Under the pieces are notes generated by a model, which searched no databases, had not been told where the DNA came from, and saw nothing but the letters and a program-made list of their open reading frames with translations. 64,000 bases of DNA from Euphorbia lathyris (lineage: Eukaryota; Streptophyta; Magnoliopsida; Malpighiales; Euphorbiaceae): contig NC_088911.1 of assembly GCF_963576675.1 (NCBI RefSeq), positions 134,791,929 through 134,855,928 on the forward strand. The letters run 5' to 3'. This document shows, piece by piece, positions 11,441 through 21,985 of the stretch. Every line of letters starts with the position of its first letter. The stretch's first letter is position 1. The translations under genes and the position numbers were made by a program.

Positions 11441-12479
11441 GTTTTCCAGACCTTGTAAACTTGGGATAAATTACATACGTAGTATATAATATTTGCCCAC
11501 ACTTTAATCTATATCTTGGTACACACCTTAGTCCTGAGACATTGTTTGGATTTTTTTATCAATTAATAAAAGAAAAAAAGTCTATTATATTTATTTACTT
11601 ATGCAAATCAACTTAATAGAGTATCCAAACATATGTGGCTGCTCATGTTTTTCAGATGCGTGATTTGGACATTAAAACCTTGAGGCTATGAAAACACTAT
11701 TCTAAATATCCTAATCTGTTATCGTCGTGGGAACAACAGTCAACTAAATACTAGTATGTGCCTTGGAAAATAATAGTGTTTTACTGATCATGGACATATA
11801 ATGTCAATTAAGGGCATATGTACTCATAAAGGTAATGCACAACGTTGTAAAAAACACTAGACACTAGTCAGACGTACATGGCCATCAGGGTTTAGTCGGG
11901 ATTAATCAGAGTTGTATTTTTTTATTTTTGTATTTTTTATTGGTTAATTAACAAATTGCTATATAAATTCAATTAAAATATGTATTATATTATTTAAAAA
12001 TAATAATATAAAATGATTTAATATAGATAAAAACATATATTTGTAACATATATTTTTAAAATTATGCAAACATCACCTTTCACCAAGAGTATATTTGAAA
12101 GAATTTAAACAAATAAAATATAATTTTTCCAAGTAATATAATTCATCAAAAGCTATGAAACAATTTCCTTAAAGTATTAAACCATATCATGAAAACTAGT
12201 GAACACAATTAAACCATCCGAAAGTAATGTACACAATTTACGGATAATCATGTGACAACGTTAAAAAATAATAATAATACAAAATGCTTTTGTTCATTGT
12301 CGTTTAGGCGGCCACAATTTGGCCTAGGGCGGAGTCGAGGTAGCTAAAAACCGCATAAGGACCAAAAAAACGTCTAGATGGGCTAATCAGGGAAAAGGAT
12401 TCTCAATTTCAAACGTCTAGGCTAGGACTAAACTGTCCAGACGACCTTGTTTTTTTTAATACTGTTTTATTATTATTTA
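11441..12479. repeat. Intergenic DNA with a dispersed repeat, family B
   Basis: No gene. About 11840-12455 resembles 54830-55215: both carry TAGTCGGG(A)...ATTAGTCAG-like words, then an AT-rich body with TTCAATTAAAATATG, and end in words such as TTTAGGCGGCCA. This looks like two members of one non-coding repeat family with decayed ends. Confidence 0.4.
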
Positions 12480-12838
12480 AAAAAATAGAAATGTCATCAT
12501 AAAAGAGAAAAAGAAAATTTCTAAGGAATATAATTGTAGCTGACAGGGTTTTTCATGAAAAATGGTTTTGATTAAATCAAATAAATATTAAAACATCAAT
12601 AAAAAAAAATATAATTATTGAGAAATAGAGTTTGAAACAACAGGAAGAAAGAAGATAATTAAAAAACACTAGCGGATAAAATACATATCCACAATTTCTG
12701 ACTTATAAATTACAGCCACTATCCCATTCTTCATGTTTTGAAGAAAACGAAAGAAAAAACTTTGAATTTTATTATTCCTTAAATAAGCTTTGAACTTTAT
12801 TATTCCTCCTAACTAGACTAGACTTGTATTCAAATTAT
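12480..12838 (+). repeat. PR-10 tandem-unit spacer, left half of the copy 3 spacer
   Basis: Shares AGCTGACAGGGTTTTTCATG, TTGAGAAATAG, AGCGGATAAAATAC and CACTATCCCATTCTTCATG with the spacers at 4.7, 48.2 and 53.1 kb. It stops after TTCAAATTAT at 12838, where the uninterrupted copy at 48.4 kb continues CATATAAAAG. The continuation is found at 34591 and then at 35945, on the far side of the nested transposons. Confidence 0.8.
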
Positions 12839-13647
12839 GGAAGTCTGTATGGGCCATAAGGGTGCCTCAAAGAATTCGTAGCTTCGCTTGGCTGTGCACT
12901 CATGACAGACTGATGACGAATATGGAAAGAAAGAGACGACACTTGACCCAGGCTGAAGGTTGCAATAGATGTAACACAAGTGTTGAATCGCTAACACATG
13001 TCTCAAGAGACTGCGGGATCAGCCAAGGCACTTGGAAGCGGCTCATCCCACCATATATGCAGCAGAGGTTCTTTAACGTAAACATGGAAGATTGGTTTAG
13101 ATGGTGTATCATGGATGAATATATGAAGAAAATGGATAATTGGGTGATTATCTTCCTAACGGCATGCTGGTATATGTGGCGATGGAGGAACTGGGTAGTT
13201 CTGCAGACCGGCGACAAAGTCCCTCTTGATACAGCCAAAATTATCTCCAATTCAGTTCTTAACTATATGAATAATTGGGAGAGTTGGAGTGTCGGACCGT
13301 GTGGAAAACTAAGATCTGAGACTCTTCTTGGATGGAATAGACCGAAGGAAGGCTGGATTAAGCTTAATACAGATGGCTCAAGACACAATGATGGGATGAT
13401 CACAGCAGGTGGTGTATTTCGGGATGCTGCTGGAGCATGGGTTGCTGGGTTTGTGCAAAAAATAGGAATTGGCTCCTCATTTGATGCAGAACTATGGGGA
13501 ATATTTACGGGGATTCATTATGCTAAGGTATTAAACATCCCTTTACTGGAAGTGGAGTCAGATAATGCAGAGGTTATTTCAGCAATTAAGAGAACTGAGG
13601 ACGTAAGCCTGAGGAACAACATTCTGTTGAGGAAAGTAAAGAGCTGC

Positions 13648-16593
13648 TGTTAGACGAGGTGCCGCGGCCTAATCTCCCGGGCGGACCGGGGGGTGGACAA
13701 CCTCATGGCGACGTAAGCGATGATTGGCGCCGAAAGCAACCAATCGTGGAATCAAGCTGCTCGGCAGGACCGGAGCTCGGAGATATGGAAGAGTCGCCAC
13801 CCACGAATGGGAAAATGAACACCTATCCCTTGCGGGAGACCGGTGTGGGTTCGGGAAACTTAGGTACGAGCCGAGAAGGCTAGCTCCTTTCCGGAGAAAG
13901 GCTACTAGGCACCCCGACATCGCCCGGTTATGAACCACCGGCCTCCTACTTAGCATGTTAGGCGATAACGGACTAATCGTATACTTCTTTAAGTTTAAAA
14001 TTCATTTGAAACCCTTTTCTTTCTCTTTTTAGAAACCGTTTTGAGCATATGATATTGAAAAGCCACATCAGTAAAGAATCACCCATTTATGTTTATACAT
14101 ACACAGAGAGGGGGAAGAAAGAAGTGATTTATTTACAACCGTATTAAATATTATATCGTGTGTTTATTCTACACTAACTCATTTCCCAAAAACGGATTTA
14201 TTTACATGGTTCGCACCTTAATCGCCGTTGGAACGATTCAGGTGCGTTTTAAAACCCCGTTTGATGAAGTTTACCCGAATCGCCGTTGGAACGACTCGAG
14301 TATTTGAAAACGTTCGAGATAAAAAAACCTTTTAATGAGAAAACATGGTTAAACATACAAGTCAATTTTATTTTGTACAAATTCTTTAAGAAAATGGTTC
14401 AAAACTCTATTATTCGCAAAGAAAACGATTTTAATTACAATGATCCTTTAATCCGCCTTTGGAACGGATTAGGGTTTTAAAACTTGGTATTTTGAAGACG
14501 ATTTGAAATATTAACAAGAATGACTCCATTTATTTACATTACAAATCTAAAAAAAACATTAGTTTAAATAATTCAATTGAAAACTCTCTTTTTGGTGATT
14601 TATTTTCCCCACTTACTTTAATGGACTCTTTAACTATTATAATTACAATAAACTAACATTTACACTCAAATGAAGCCCTTTTGAAACATGGACCCATGAA
14701 TGGGCCAAAAGAATAAAGAAAATGGTTTTGGACCATATATATATATGTATATATTTAAATCAAAAAGGAAGATAAGAAAATAAGATTTAACCAAAAATCA
14801 ATATATCTTATACTTTGAAATGTGAAAATAATAAGTAAATCCTATAACTAAAAAAGTAATACTTATCTAAAAATAATTTAACTCAATAATCACTAAAATA
14901 ACCCAAATATTCTAAAAAAAAACTATACATATATATACATAATTAATATAGTTTAAATATCAAAAATACCATATGCTAATGTCTATTCATTATTTCTCAA
15001 AATATCAAGTAACTAATATTTAAATATAACCTAAGTTAATAAAAAAGGGAAATACATATATATATATATATATTTATACTTATATTACAAAATAGAATAA
15101 AAAGAGATATACAAATATTCTAAAATAGATATATATACTAAAGTTCTAAAATAAGTTGAAAAACATGTATTACATAATCATATATATATATACTAAGGAT
15201 TAAAAGTCTAAAAGTTAAGAAAAAGGGACTGAAATGGCATTTTTTACATTTTGGCAGATTTACCGACGGAAAATCCGTCGGTAAACAGCCTTTAGTGACA
15301 GAATTGGCAAATTACAGCAGCACTCCAATATTTTCCAGATTTGTTCAAAAGCCTTAAATTAAATCTAATTTAATCGTTTTGGACTTCCGAACTACCAAAA
15401 ATGGATCATAGTCGAAAACGGAAGTTCCTAAAACGATGTTTTTATTTTAAAACATTATTTGGAAATTTCTTTTAAATTAAAAAACCTATAATTACAACGT
15501 TTTCGACACCCGAACTACCTTTTTATCGGATCACGGTTCGTATTGGGATGTCAAAACGAGGTTTTTATTTTAAAACAAAACCGAATTTTATTTAACACGA
15601 AACGAAAATTAAATAAATATGCTAACTAAATAAAACGTGACAAAATAAATAAATGACTAAAGGAATAAAAAACTATAACATAAAAAAAAAATAGAAGGAG
15701 AGAAATAAATTAAATAAAGAATCTAGTCCTCGGATAATACCTTTAATTCGGTATCTGACAGTCGAAGCCGATTGATTCCACGAACCGCGAGCTTCCGTTT
15801 TTTAATGAAAATTTAGTAAAAATTGAACTTAGGAAATTTGGAATTTTTGAGAAAAAAATATTTTTCTCAAAAAAATCCACTCTCTCTCTCTAAAAATGTT
15901 TAGAGTGAGAAAGTTTTCCTCTTCAAAAAATCCCCCCCCTTCACCTTGGGATCCGTGCCCTTATATAGGGAAACGGATCCCGGAACAATGGGCGACGCCC
16001 AAAAAAAATTGGGCGTCGCCCATTGTGGTTGGGCGGCCGCCCAACCTAGTGTTGGGCTACCGCCCAACCTTGTTGGGCGGCCGCCCAACGCCAGGTTGGG
16101 CGCCCGCGCCCAACCCTCGTCGGGCGTCGGCCCGACGCGTTGGGCGTTCGCCCGACGTGGTTGGGTGCCCGCCCGGCGACCCTCGGGGCGTGCCCCGCGC
16201 CGTCGGACGCGTGCACTCCGTGGCCGCCAAGCGCGCGTCCCGCGCAGCTAGACGCTCGCACGTCGCGGCCGCCGAACGCGCGCCTCGCGCTGCCAGACAC
16301 GTGTGCTCAACGGCCCATGAGGGCGCGCACCGCCAGCGGTCCCAGGCATTGCTCGGGCGTCGAGAGCGTGCCACTCGCGGTGCGTCCGACGGACGCCGCG
16401 CGCACGTCTCGAGCCGTCAAGCGGGCGTTCGACCATCGTCGTCCGCGTGCGGGATGCCGTTGTGTGCCCGCGTCGTGCCGTTAATTTTCCTCAGCTTATT
16501 ATTCTTTATATATTTTTCAAAACTTCCGGAATCAATCGCTTCGACCGTCTTGTTTCAGGTTTTCGTCACAGGTCCTCCGACTCGGTGTCTACA
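13648..16593 (-). repeat. 3' LTR of the Tat element
   Basis: Minus-strand sense TGTAGACACC...GTCTAACA, 2946 bp, TG...CA ends. Contains the TATA-like CTTATATA (TATATAAG on the minus strand) at 15960-15967, a GC-rich hairpin zone at about 15980-16490, and a perfect 12-bp stem hairpin at 15259-15285. It is shorter than the 5' LTR by small indels, for example one GTTGGGC... hairpin unit near 16080 and a short AT tract near 14785. Plus-strand open frames of up to 253 codons in the GC-rich part are by-products of composition. Confidence 0.95.
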
Positions 16594-16616
16594 GTTGCCC
16601 CTACTTTTCTATTTTG
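16594..16616 (-). promoter_or_regulatory. Polypurine tract of the Tat element
   Basis: On the minus strand AAAATAGAAAAGTAGGGG directly precedes CAAC and the 3' LTR. This is the expected place and composition for the plus-strand DNA synthesis primer. Confidence 0.7.
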
Positions 16617-16782
16617 ACAATGATGTGTGTGGTTCGAAAACGTTTTTGCTAACGTAACACATGCAATGTAAAACATATAAAAGTAAAAGACACGTAACGA
16701 GTAGGAGGAAACATACCTGACCTTTGCACTGCGCGCTCCGGCGTTGCTCTCTGACTGCATCAGACTCTGCTTCGGGCTGCAC

Positions 16783-17530
16783 CCTAGTTCACGACTGTGG
16801 GGATAATGGCTAAATAGCTACCCTAGTTTATGACCGCGGGGATAATGGCTAAACAGCTACCCTATTTCAAGATTGCGGGGATAATGGCTAAATAGCTACC
16901 CTGATTTACGACTGCGGGGATAATGGCTAAATAGCTACCCCATTTTAAGATTGCGGGGATGATGGCTAAATAGCTACCCTGGTTTACGACTGCGGGGATG
17001 ATGGCTAAATAGCTACCCTGGTTTACGACTACGGGGATAATGGCTAAACAGCTACCCCATTTCAAGATTGCGGGGATAATGGCTAAACAGCTACCCTATT
17101 TCAAGATTGCGGGGATAATGGCTAAACAGCTACCCTATTTCAAGATTGCGGGGATAATGGCTAAATAGCTACCCTGATTTACGACTGCGGGGATAATGGC
17201 TAAATAGCTACCCCATTTTAAGATTGCGGGGATGATGGCTAAACAGCTACCCTGGTTTACGACTGCGGGGATGATGGCTAAACAGCTACCCTGGTTTACG
17301 ACTGCGGGGATAATGGCTAAACAGCTACCCCATTTCAAGATGGCGGGGATAATGGCTAAACGGCTACCCTATTTCAAGATCGCGGGGATAATGGCTAAAC
17401 AGCTACCCTATTTCAAGATCGCGGGGATAATGGCTAAACAGCTACCCTATTTCAAGATCACGGGGATAATGGCTAAACAGCTACCCTATTTCAAGATCAC
17501 GGGGATAATGGCTAAATAGCTACCCTGATT
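16783..17530. repeat. 39-bp tandem repeat array 1, about 19 units
   Basis: Unit core GGGGATAATGGCTAAACAGC followed by TACCC and a variable TTTACGACTG or TTCAAGATTG part, in steps of 39 bases. Subtypes alternate in blocks, so expansion has been repeated. As 39 is a multiple of three, frames stay open on both strands (MAKQLPYFK-like on +, SYLAIIPA-like on -), but nothing else suggests translation. The place, between the coding part and the 3' LTR, is where Ogre/Tat elements are known to carry hypervariable tandem repeats that can seed satellites. Confidence 0.95.
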
Positions 17531-17534
17531 TGCG

Positions 17535-17875
17535 ACTGTGGTGAAGATGGCTAAAAAGCAACTCCGGTCAGCGACCACGAGCCAGATGGCTAAAAAGCAA
17601 CTCCGGTCTGCGACCAAGAGTCAAATGGCTAAAAAGCAACTCCGGTCTGCGATCGAGAGTCAAATGGCTAAAAAGCAACTCCGGTCTGCGACCGTGAGTC
17701 AAATGGCTAAAAAGCAACTTCGGTCTGCGACCGAGAGTCAAATGGCTCAAAAGCAACTCCGGTCTGCGACCGTGAGTCAAATGGCTAAAAAGCAACTTCG
17801 GTCTGCGACCGTGAGTCAAATGGCTCAAAAGCAACTCCGGTCTGCGACCGTGAGTCAAATGGCTAAAAAGCGGGT
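17535..17875. repeat. 39-bp tandem repeat array 2, about 9 units
   Basis: Unit core ATGGCTAAAAAGCAACTCCG then GTCTGCGACCGTGAGTCAA, same 39-base period as array 1 and sharing ATGGCTAAA with it. It therefore seems to be a diverged descendant of array 1 that amplified separately. Open on + as MAKKQLRSAT-like repeats. Confidence 0.95.
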
Positions 17876-18217
17876 TCTGTTTCTGGATTTTCTTACCACA
17901 CTGTTGTCTGTATTTTCTCACTGGAGCTATCATCTCGATGATTTGATGGGCACACGTCTGAGTCCGAAATGAAATAGACTACTGATTGTTTTTCTGTTGA
18001 CTGTCGTCTGTATTTTGACTGGTGTCACTGTTCTGTAAAAATTAGCTGTTGTCTGGAATTGATGTTTTGACAATGTTAGTCACTGTCTGGGAGAAATGCA
18101 GGCTGAAACCGACTGCAAATCGGAGGTCTGTGCACCTGGTAATTAATTATTTACTTTTTACCGTTATGTCAAATCGTACTTTTTTTCCCTATTTATGGGA
18201 ATGCCATTCCCTTTTCC

Positions 18218-18225
18218 TATATAAG
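18218..18225 (+). promoter_or_regulatory. TATA box of the antisense PMD gene
   Basis: TATATAAG on the + strand, 79 bases before the predicted start codon. It is followed by a CT-rich leader with CTCTCTCCTCTTTCTCTCAC, typical of plant 5' UTRs. It points opposite to the retrotransposon's own transcription. Confidence 0.6.
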
Positions 18226-18303
18226 GTGGTGGGGTTTCATTTCAACCGCACACCTTCTCTCTCCTCTTTCTCTCACTAGACTTCAATTTGGATTATTCTC
18301 GGG

Positions 18304-21300
18304 ATGGATTTAGACGAATGGGATGGCACTAGAGGCATGGACGAGGTTTACGTAAACCTGGATAGAGTGGATACCTTCCACGACCCTACGACACACTTGA
18401 GCAGGACACGCTGCAACGAGGTAAGTGGTTTCTCACTTTTATTTGATTTGGACTCTAGGCTTTAGCACTCCTATACGAACATGATTTGCATGCTAACTCT
18501 TAGACTGCCTTAGAGGACTTTAGCTAGAAAACGTGAATTCCTTTATTTACACGTAACACATGTTTGTTTTTGTAAGAATGCGCGCTATATGTATGTGAAT
18601 AGTACACTACGAATTTATGCATGTTAACAGTAAAAACGATGTGAATAGTAAAAACGCGAATAGTGCACGTGAATAGTAAAAACTTAGCTAATGCCCGTGA
18701 ATAGTAAAAACGTGAATAGCACACGTGAATAGTAAAAACTTAGCTAATGCACGTGAATAGTGACAACGTGAATAGTAAAAACTTAGCCAATGCAACGTGA
18801 ATAGTAAAAACTTAGCTAATGCACGTGAATAGTAAAAACATGAATAGTGCACGTGAATAGTAAAAACTTAGCTAATTCACGTGAATAGTAGAACGTGAAT
18901 AGTAAAAACGTGAATAGTGCGCGTGAATAGTAAAAATGTGAATAGTAAAAACTTAGCTAATGCACGTGGATAGTGAAAACGACGTGAATAGTAAAAACTT
19001 ACCTAATACCCGTTAACGTACGTGAATAGTAAAACCTAATCTACGCTTCTCGTCACCGCAGACGACAGTGGATCAAAGAATTGACTCAACCTTACGTGAA
19101 GGACCCTACATGAGAGATTTTTACAGAAAATTGGTCCTAACTGACCGGATGTCTCTAGGTTAGAAAATAAAAGAATACCTAGTCTTAACGCGTTCTTATC
19201 ACTTGCTTGCCTTAGGAGTTGTATTAAATTTTTTTTTATCTTGTTCCTCTTTAGCTCATCGAGATTTCCGGGACCACTGCCGAGGTTCTTTCATGGTATG
19301 ATAGGCTGAGCGCCGCGGCGAGAGCCCGCGTGCAGGAGTTGGGCTTCGGATCCTTCATTGCAGCGCTGCCCCGCACCAACGGGGTGTGCGATCCCTTTGG
19401 CCTACGGGCCCTGTGTGAGCGGTGGGTTGACTCGACCCACACCTTCCACCTTTCCTTCGGGGAGATGACCATCTCGCCCCGAGATTTCTCATTATTGACT
19501 GGATTACGAGAGAGCAACACCCCCGTCCCTTTCCATTATGGCATGATGCGACCGCGGGTCGACCCTACTAGGCTTGCCGCCTTGATAGGACCAGGAGTTC
19601 CCCTATGCGCCAAATCTACCCCGGCGAAGTTTATTTCGACTGCTAGCCTCTTGAGTAGACGGGACTTCTGTGAGACTGATGCTACTGATCTGGCGGTTCG
19701 TAGCTTCCTTGTATATGCTCTGAGTGAGACAATTTTCCGCACGAAGGGCGGAAAGGTACATGCGGGTCTCATCCAGGCCCTTAGTGATTTAGATGCCGCA
19801 ACTTCCTACGATTGGGCGGGGGCAGGCTTAGCTTTTCTCTACAAGTTTCTAGACCTGACTTGCCGGAAGCGCAAGGATTTCGGTGGTTACACCTTTGCTC
19901 TGCTGGTACGTGACGCCTTCTTGATTCGCCGGTCTTTGCTTTTTTCTTTCTCACACTCCTAGTCCTTGTTTATACCGCAGGTGTGGGCGTACAAGAGACG
20001 CATCCTTCCCAGTCGATCTCGACCTCGATTGAGAGCACAGAGGCCGCCTTTTATGGTTCGATGGAGAGATTTTGATCTGAGCGCTGAGAGGAGGCGGACA
20101 GTGCCATGGCTCCTAGATCGGATTGACTCATTGGTCCTCACACAGGTAGATTTCGCTTAGTCTCGCTAGACTTTGGCTTGAGTCTTTTTGACCCTTTTCT
20201 TTGTGCATATTTTTTAGATTAAGTTCAGGTGGGACGACCTTGACTTCGGTCCCGAGTATGCATACACATCGATGATCCAGGAGCAGCAGTGCGTGCTCAC
20301 CGGCCCTTGTGTGCGGGCGTGGTATTTGGGAGATCGAGGCATCACCGGAGTGAGTGATGTTCACTGGATGCCGAGGAGGATTCCCGTTTCCATGTTTGCT
20401 GTGCGGACTCTGCCCTTATCGACCATTCGTCGAGATCTGACCCGTCATTTTGTCGATAGAGTAGTCTGGGTTCACGCCGGGGGCCGCGAGCCTTATTTTT
20501 CCACTTTACTGAGCGCGAGGGATGCCCCGGTGGCAGCGATGGAGGTAGATCCGATGGCGGACGTGTTTTCGAGAGAGGCGGTCGAGGCCGTCTTTGGTCA
20601 GGCGGAGGTTCCGGTAAGTGATTCCGCCCTCTTTTCATTTTATTCATGATATGCTCGGAGGTTTCATTGTGTGATTTTTTTTTGCCTTTTTTGCAGGAGG
20701 GATCCTGGCGGAGTGCCCACCTATCAGATTTTTTCGATGGCACTCGGGCTCAAACACCGGTGTGCGAGCAACCCTATTTTGTCGGCGAGTCATCCAGTGC
20801 AGCTCGACCGGAGGGGTCGTCCATAGGCGTGCTTATACCAGACTATGGGAGAGATTATGCTACGATCTGCTATGACGAGTCCGGGGCACCTTACGCGGGA
20901 TTTGAGGCGGCCCCTCCTATCTTCTCCTCGAGGGTCCCGTTTGATCCCTCGGACGCTTCTCTGACCACGAGAGAGACTTGTACGGATTACGTGGGGCTGT
21001 CTGGTTATCTTCGAGACCGCCTCAGCTTGCGCTGCATCAATCACCTGGTATGTATCATTACTGTACTTTAGTGTAGTGAAATGTATGCATGTATGTATGA
21101 TTTATGCTTTTGCCTATGCTGCCTTTTATCTGTTTTCTTTTTCTTTTTCTGTAGAGTGATCTGCATGCCCACGAGCGGAGACAGAGCGAGCTAGTGCGGG
21201 AAGCTGATGCCCGTGTTGGTCATGTGTATCAAGAGAGGAACGACCATTGGTCGGGGATGATACGACGGGAGACTGAGGGTCGCCTTACCGTCGAGGAGAG

Positions 21301-21466
21301 GGCGCGTGATGAGTCGATCAGACGCCTTGCTGCAGAGGAGAGAGCATGAGCTGCTAATGAGAGAGCATGGGTTTCTGATGAGAGAGCGCGAGTTTCTGAT
21401 GAGAGAGCGCGTGCTGCCGAGGAGACACTATCTGCGGAGCGGGCATCTCACCTGAGAGATTTTTAG
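18304..21466 (+). CDS. Plant mobile domain (PMD) protein carried antisense in the Tat element
   Basis: Predicted exons 18304-18420, 19062-19158, 19255-19905, 19981-20145, 20218-20613, 20697-21047 and 21155-21466, with GT-AG borders. Exons 3-7 join in phase 0. Exon 3 has the PMD signature (FGLRALCERWVDSTHTF, FGEMTISPRDFSLLTGL); exons 4-5 (VWAYKRR, WYLGDRG) continue the domain. Exon 7 encodes a charged helical tail with repeated DERARV heptad-like units. Two defects: exon 2's best donor leaves phase 1 while exon 3 needs phase 0, and TGA at 21347-21349 truncates the tail (fits CGA to TGA). PMD proteins include the Arabidopsis MAIN/MAIL1 nuclear factors and occur in transposons. It is convergent with gag-pol, so genomic RNA carries it antisense and its introns survive retrotransposition. 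Function here unknown. Confidence 0.75.
18590..19035 (+). repeat. Intronic array of GTGAATAGTAAAAAC repeats
   Basis: More than twenty copies of GTGAATAGT, mostly followed by AAAAAC or GCAC and interspersed with TTAGCTAATGCAC, fill most of intron 1 of the PMD gene. Unit lengths are irregular (about 15-40 bases), so it is not a simple VNTR. Many units carry CACGTG or ACGTG, a core recognised by bZIP and bHLH factors. Whether that matters is unknown. Confidence 0.9.
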
Positions 21467-21985
21467 AACTATTGGGACTTCCCTCCGTATTAGGCTCGTA
21501 GCTTTCATTGTTGCTTTGTAGCTTTCATTGTTGCTTTGTAGCTTTTATTAGGGTTTCTCCGATGTATAGCCGATGTATAGGGAGTGGGGTGAATAGTAGG
21601 TAGGCTTTTTGTGAAAAGTAGGATAGGAAATGTATAACTCGTGATTCATATTACCATGCATTCAGTAGATTATGATGATTCCAATCATTCTCGTCAAATA
21701 TATTCATGCCTTTATTTATTTACAAACAACAGAAATACTTAGTCTCTTATACATTGTTTTTGTAATTGCTCAAGTTATAACTATTGTTACCAGGACCCGC
21801 CTTTCGGTTTTCGGATCCCGGCGATTTTTCTCCTCTCCTTTTACTATCCCGGAATTTTTAAATGAGTGCCCTTTCGGGTTTTCACCCATTGGGATTTCCC
21901 TTATTGTTGCATAGGTCGCCCTTTGCGGTTTTTCAACCTATCGGGAATTTTTCTTTATTTTTCTTTTTTTTTTTTTTTTTTTTTT
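21467..21985. other. Non-coding gap between the convergent PMD gene and gag-pol
   Basis: No open frame of note. Contains short duplications (TAGCTTTCATTGTTGCTTTG twice near 21500-21540), which could be the PMD 3' UTR, and a T tract at about 21963-21987 next to the end of pol. Confidence 0.6.

Noticed and set aside
12900..13250. Minus-strand 116-codon frame
   Set aside because: Antisense shadow of the LINE zinc-binding/RNase H frame, which has clear motifs on the + strand.
13669..13956. LTR-edge frames of 69-98 codons (repeated at 31312-31630)
   Set aside because: Same sequence in both LTRs, several overlapping frames, no domain.
15896..16657. Plus-strand frame of 253 codons, with a twin at 33596-34318
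   Set aside because: It lies within the two LTRs of the Tat element, in CpG-rich hairpin sequence where several frames are open at once on both strands. No domain, and it runs against the element's transcription.
16783..17875. CRISPR-like appearance of regularly spaced repeats
   Set aside because: Contiguous 39-bp tandem units without unique spacers, in a plant retrotransposon.
17538..17972. Repeat protein frame MAKKQLRSAT (+) and its minus-strand counterpart
   Set aside because: Openness follows from a 39-bp period. It has no promoter context or recognised fold, and part of it is non-repeat sequence read through by chance.
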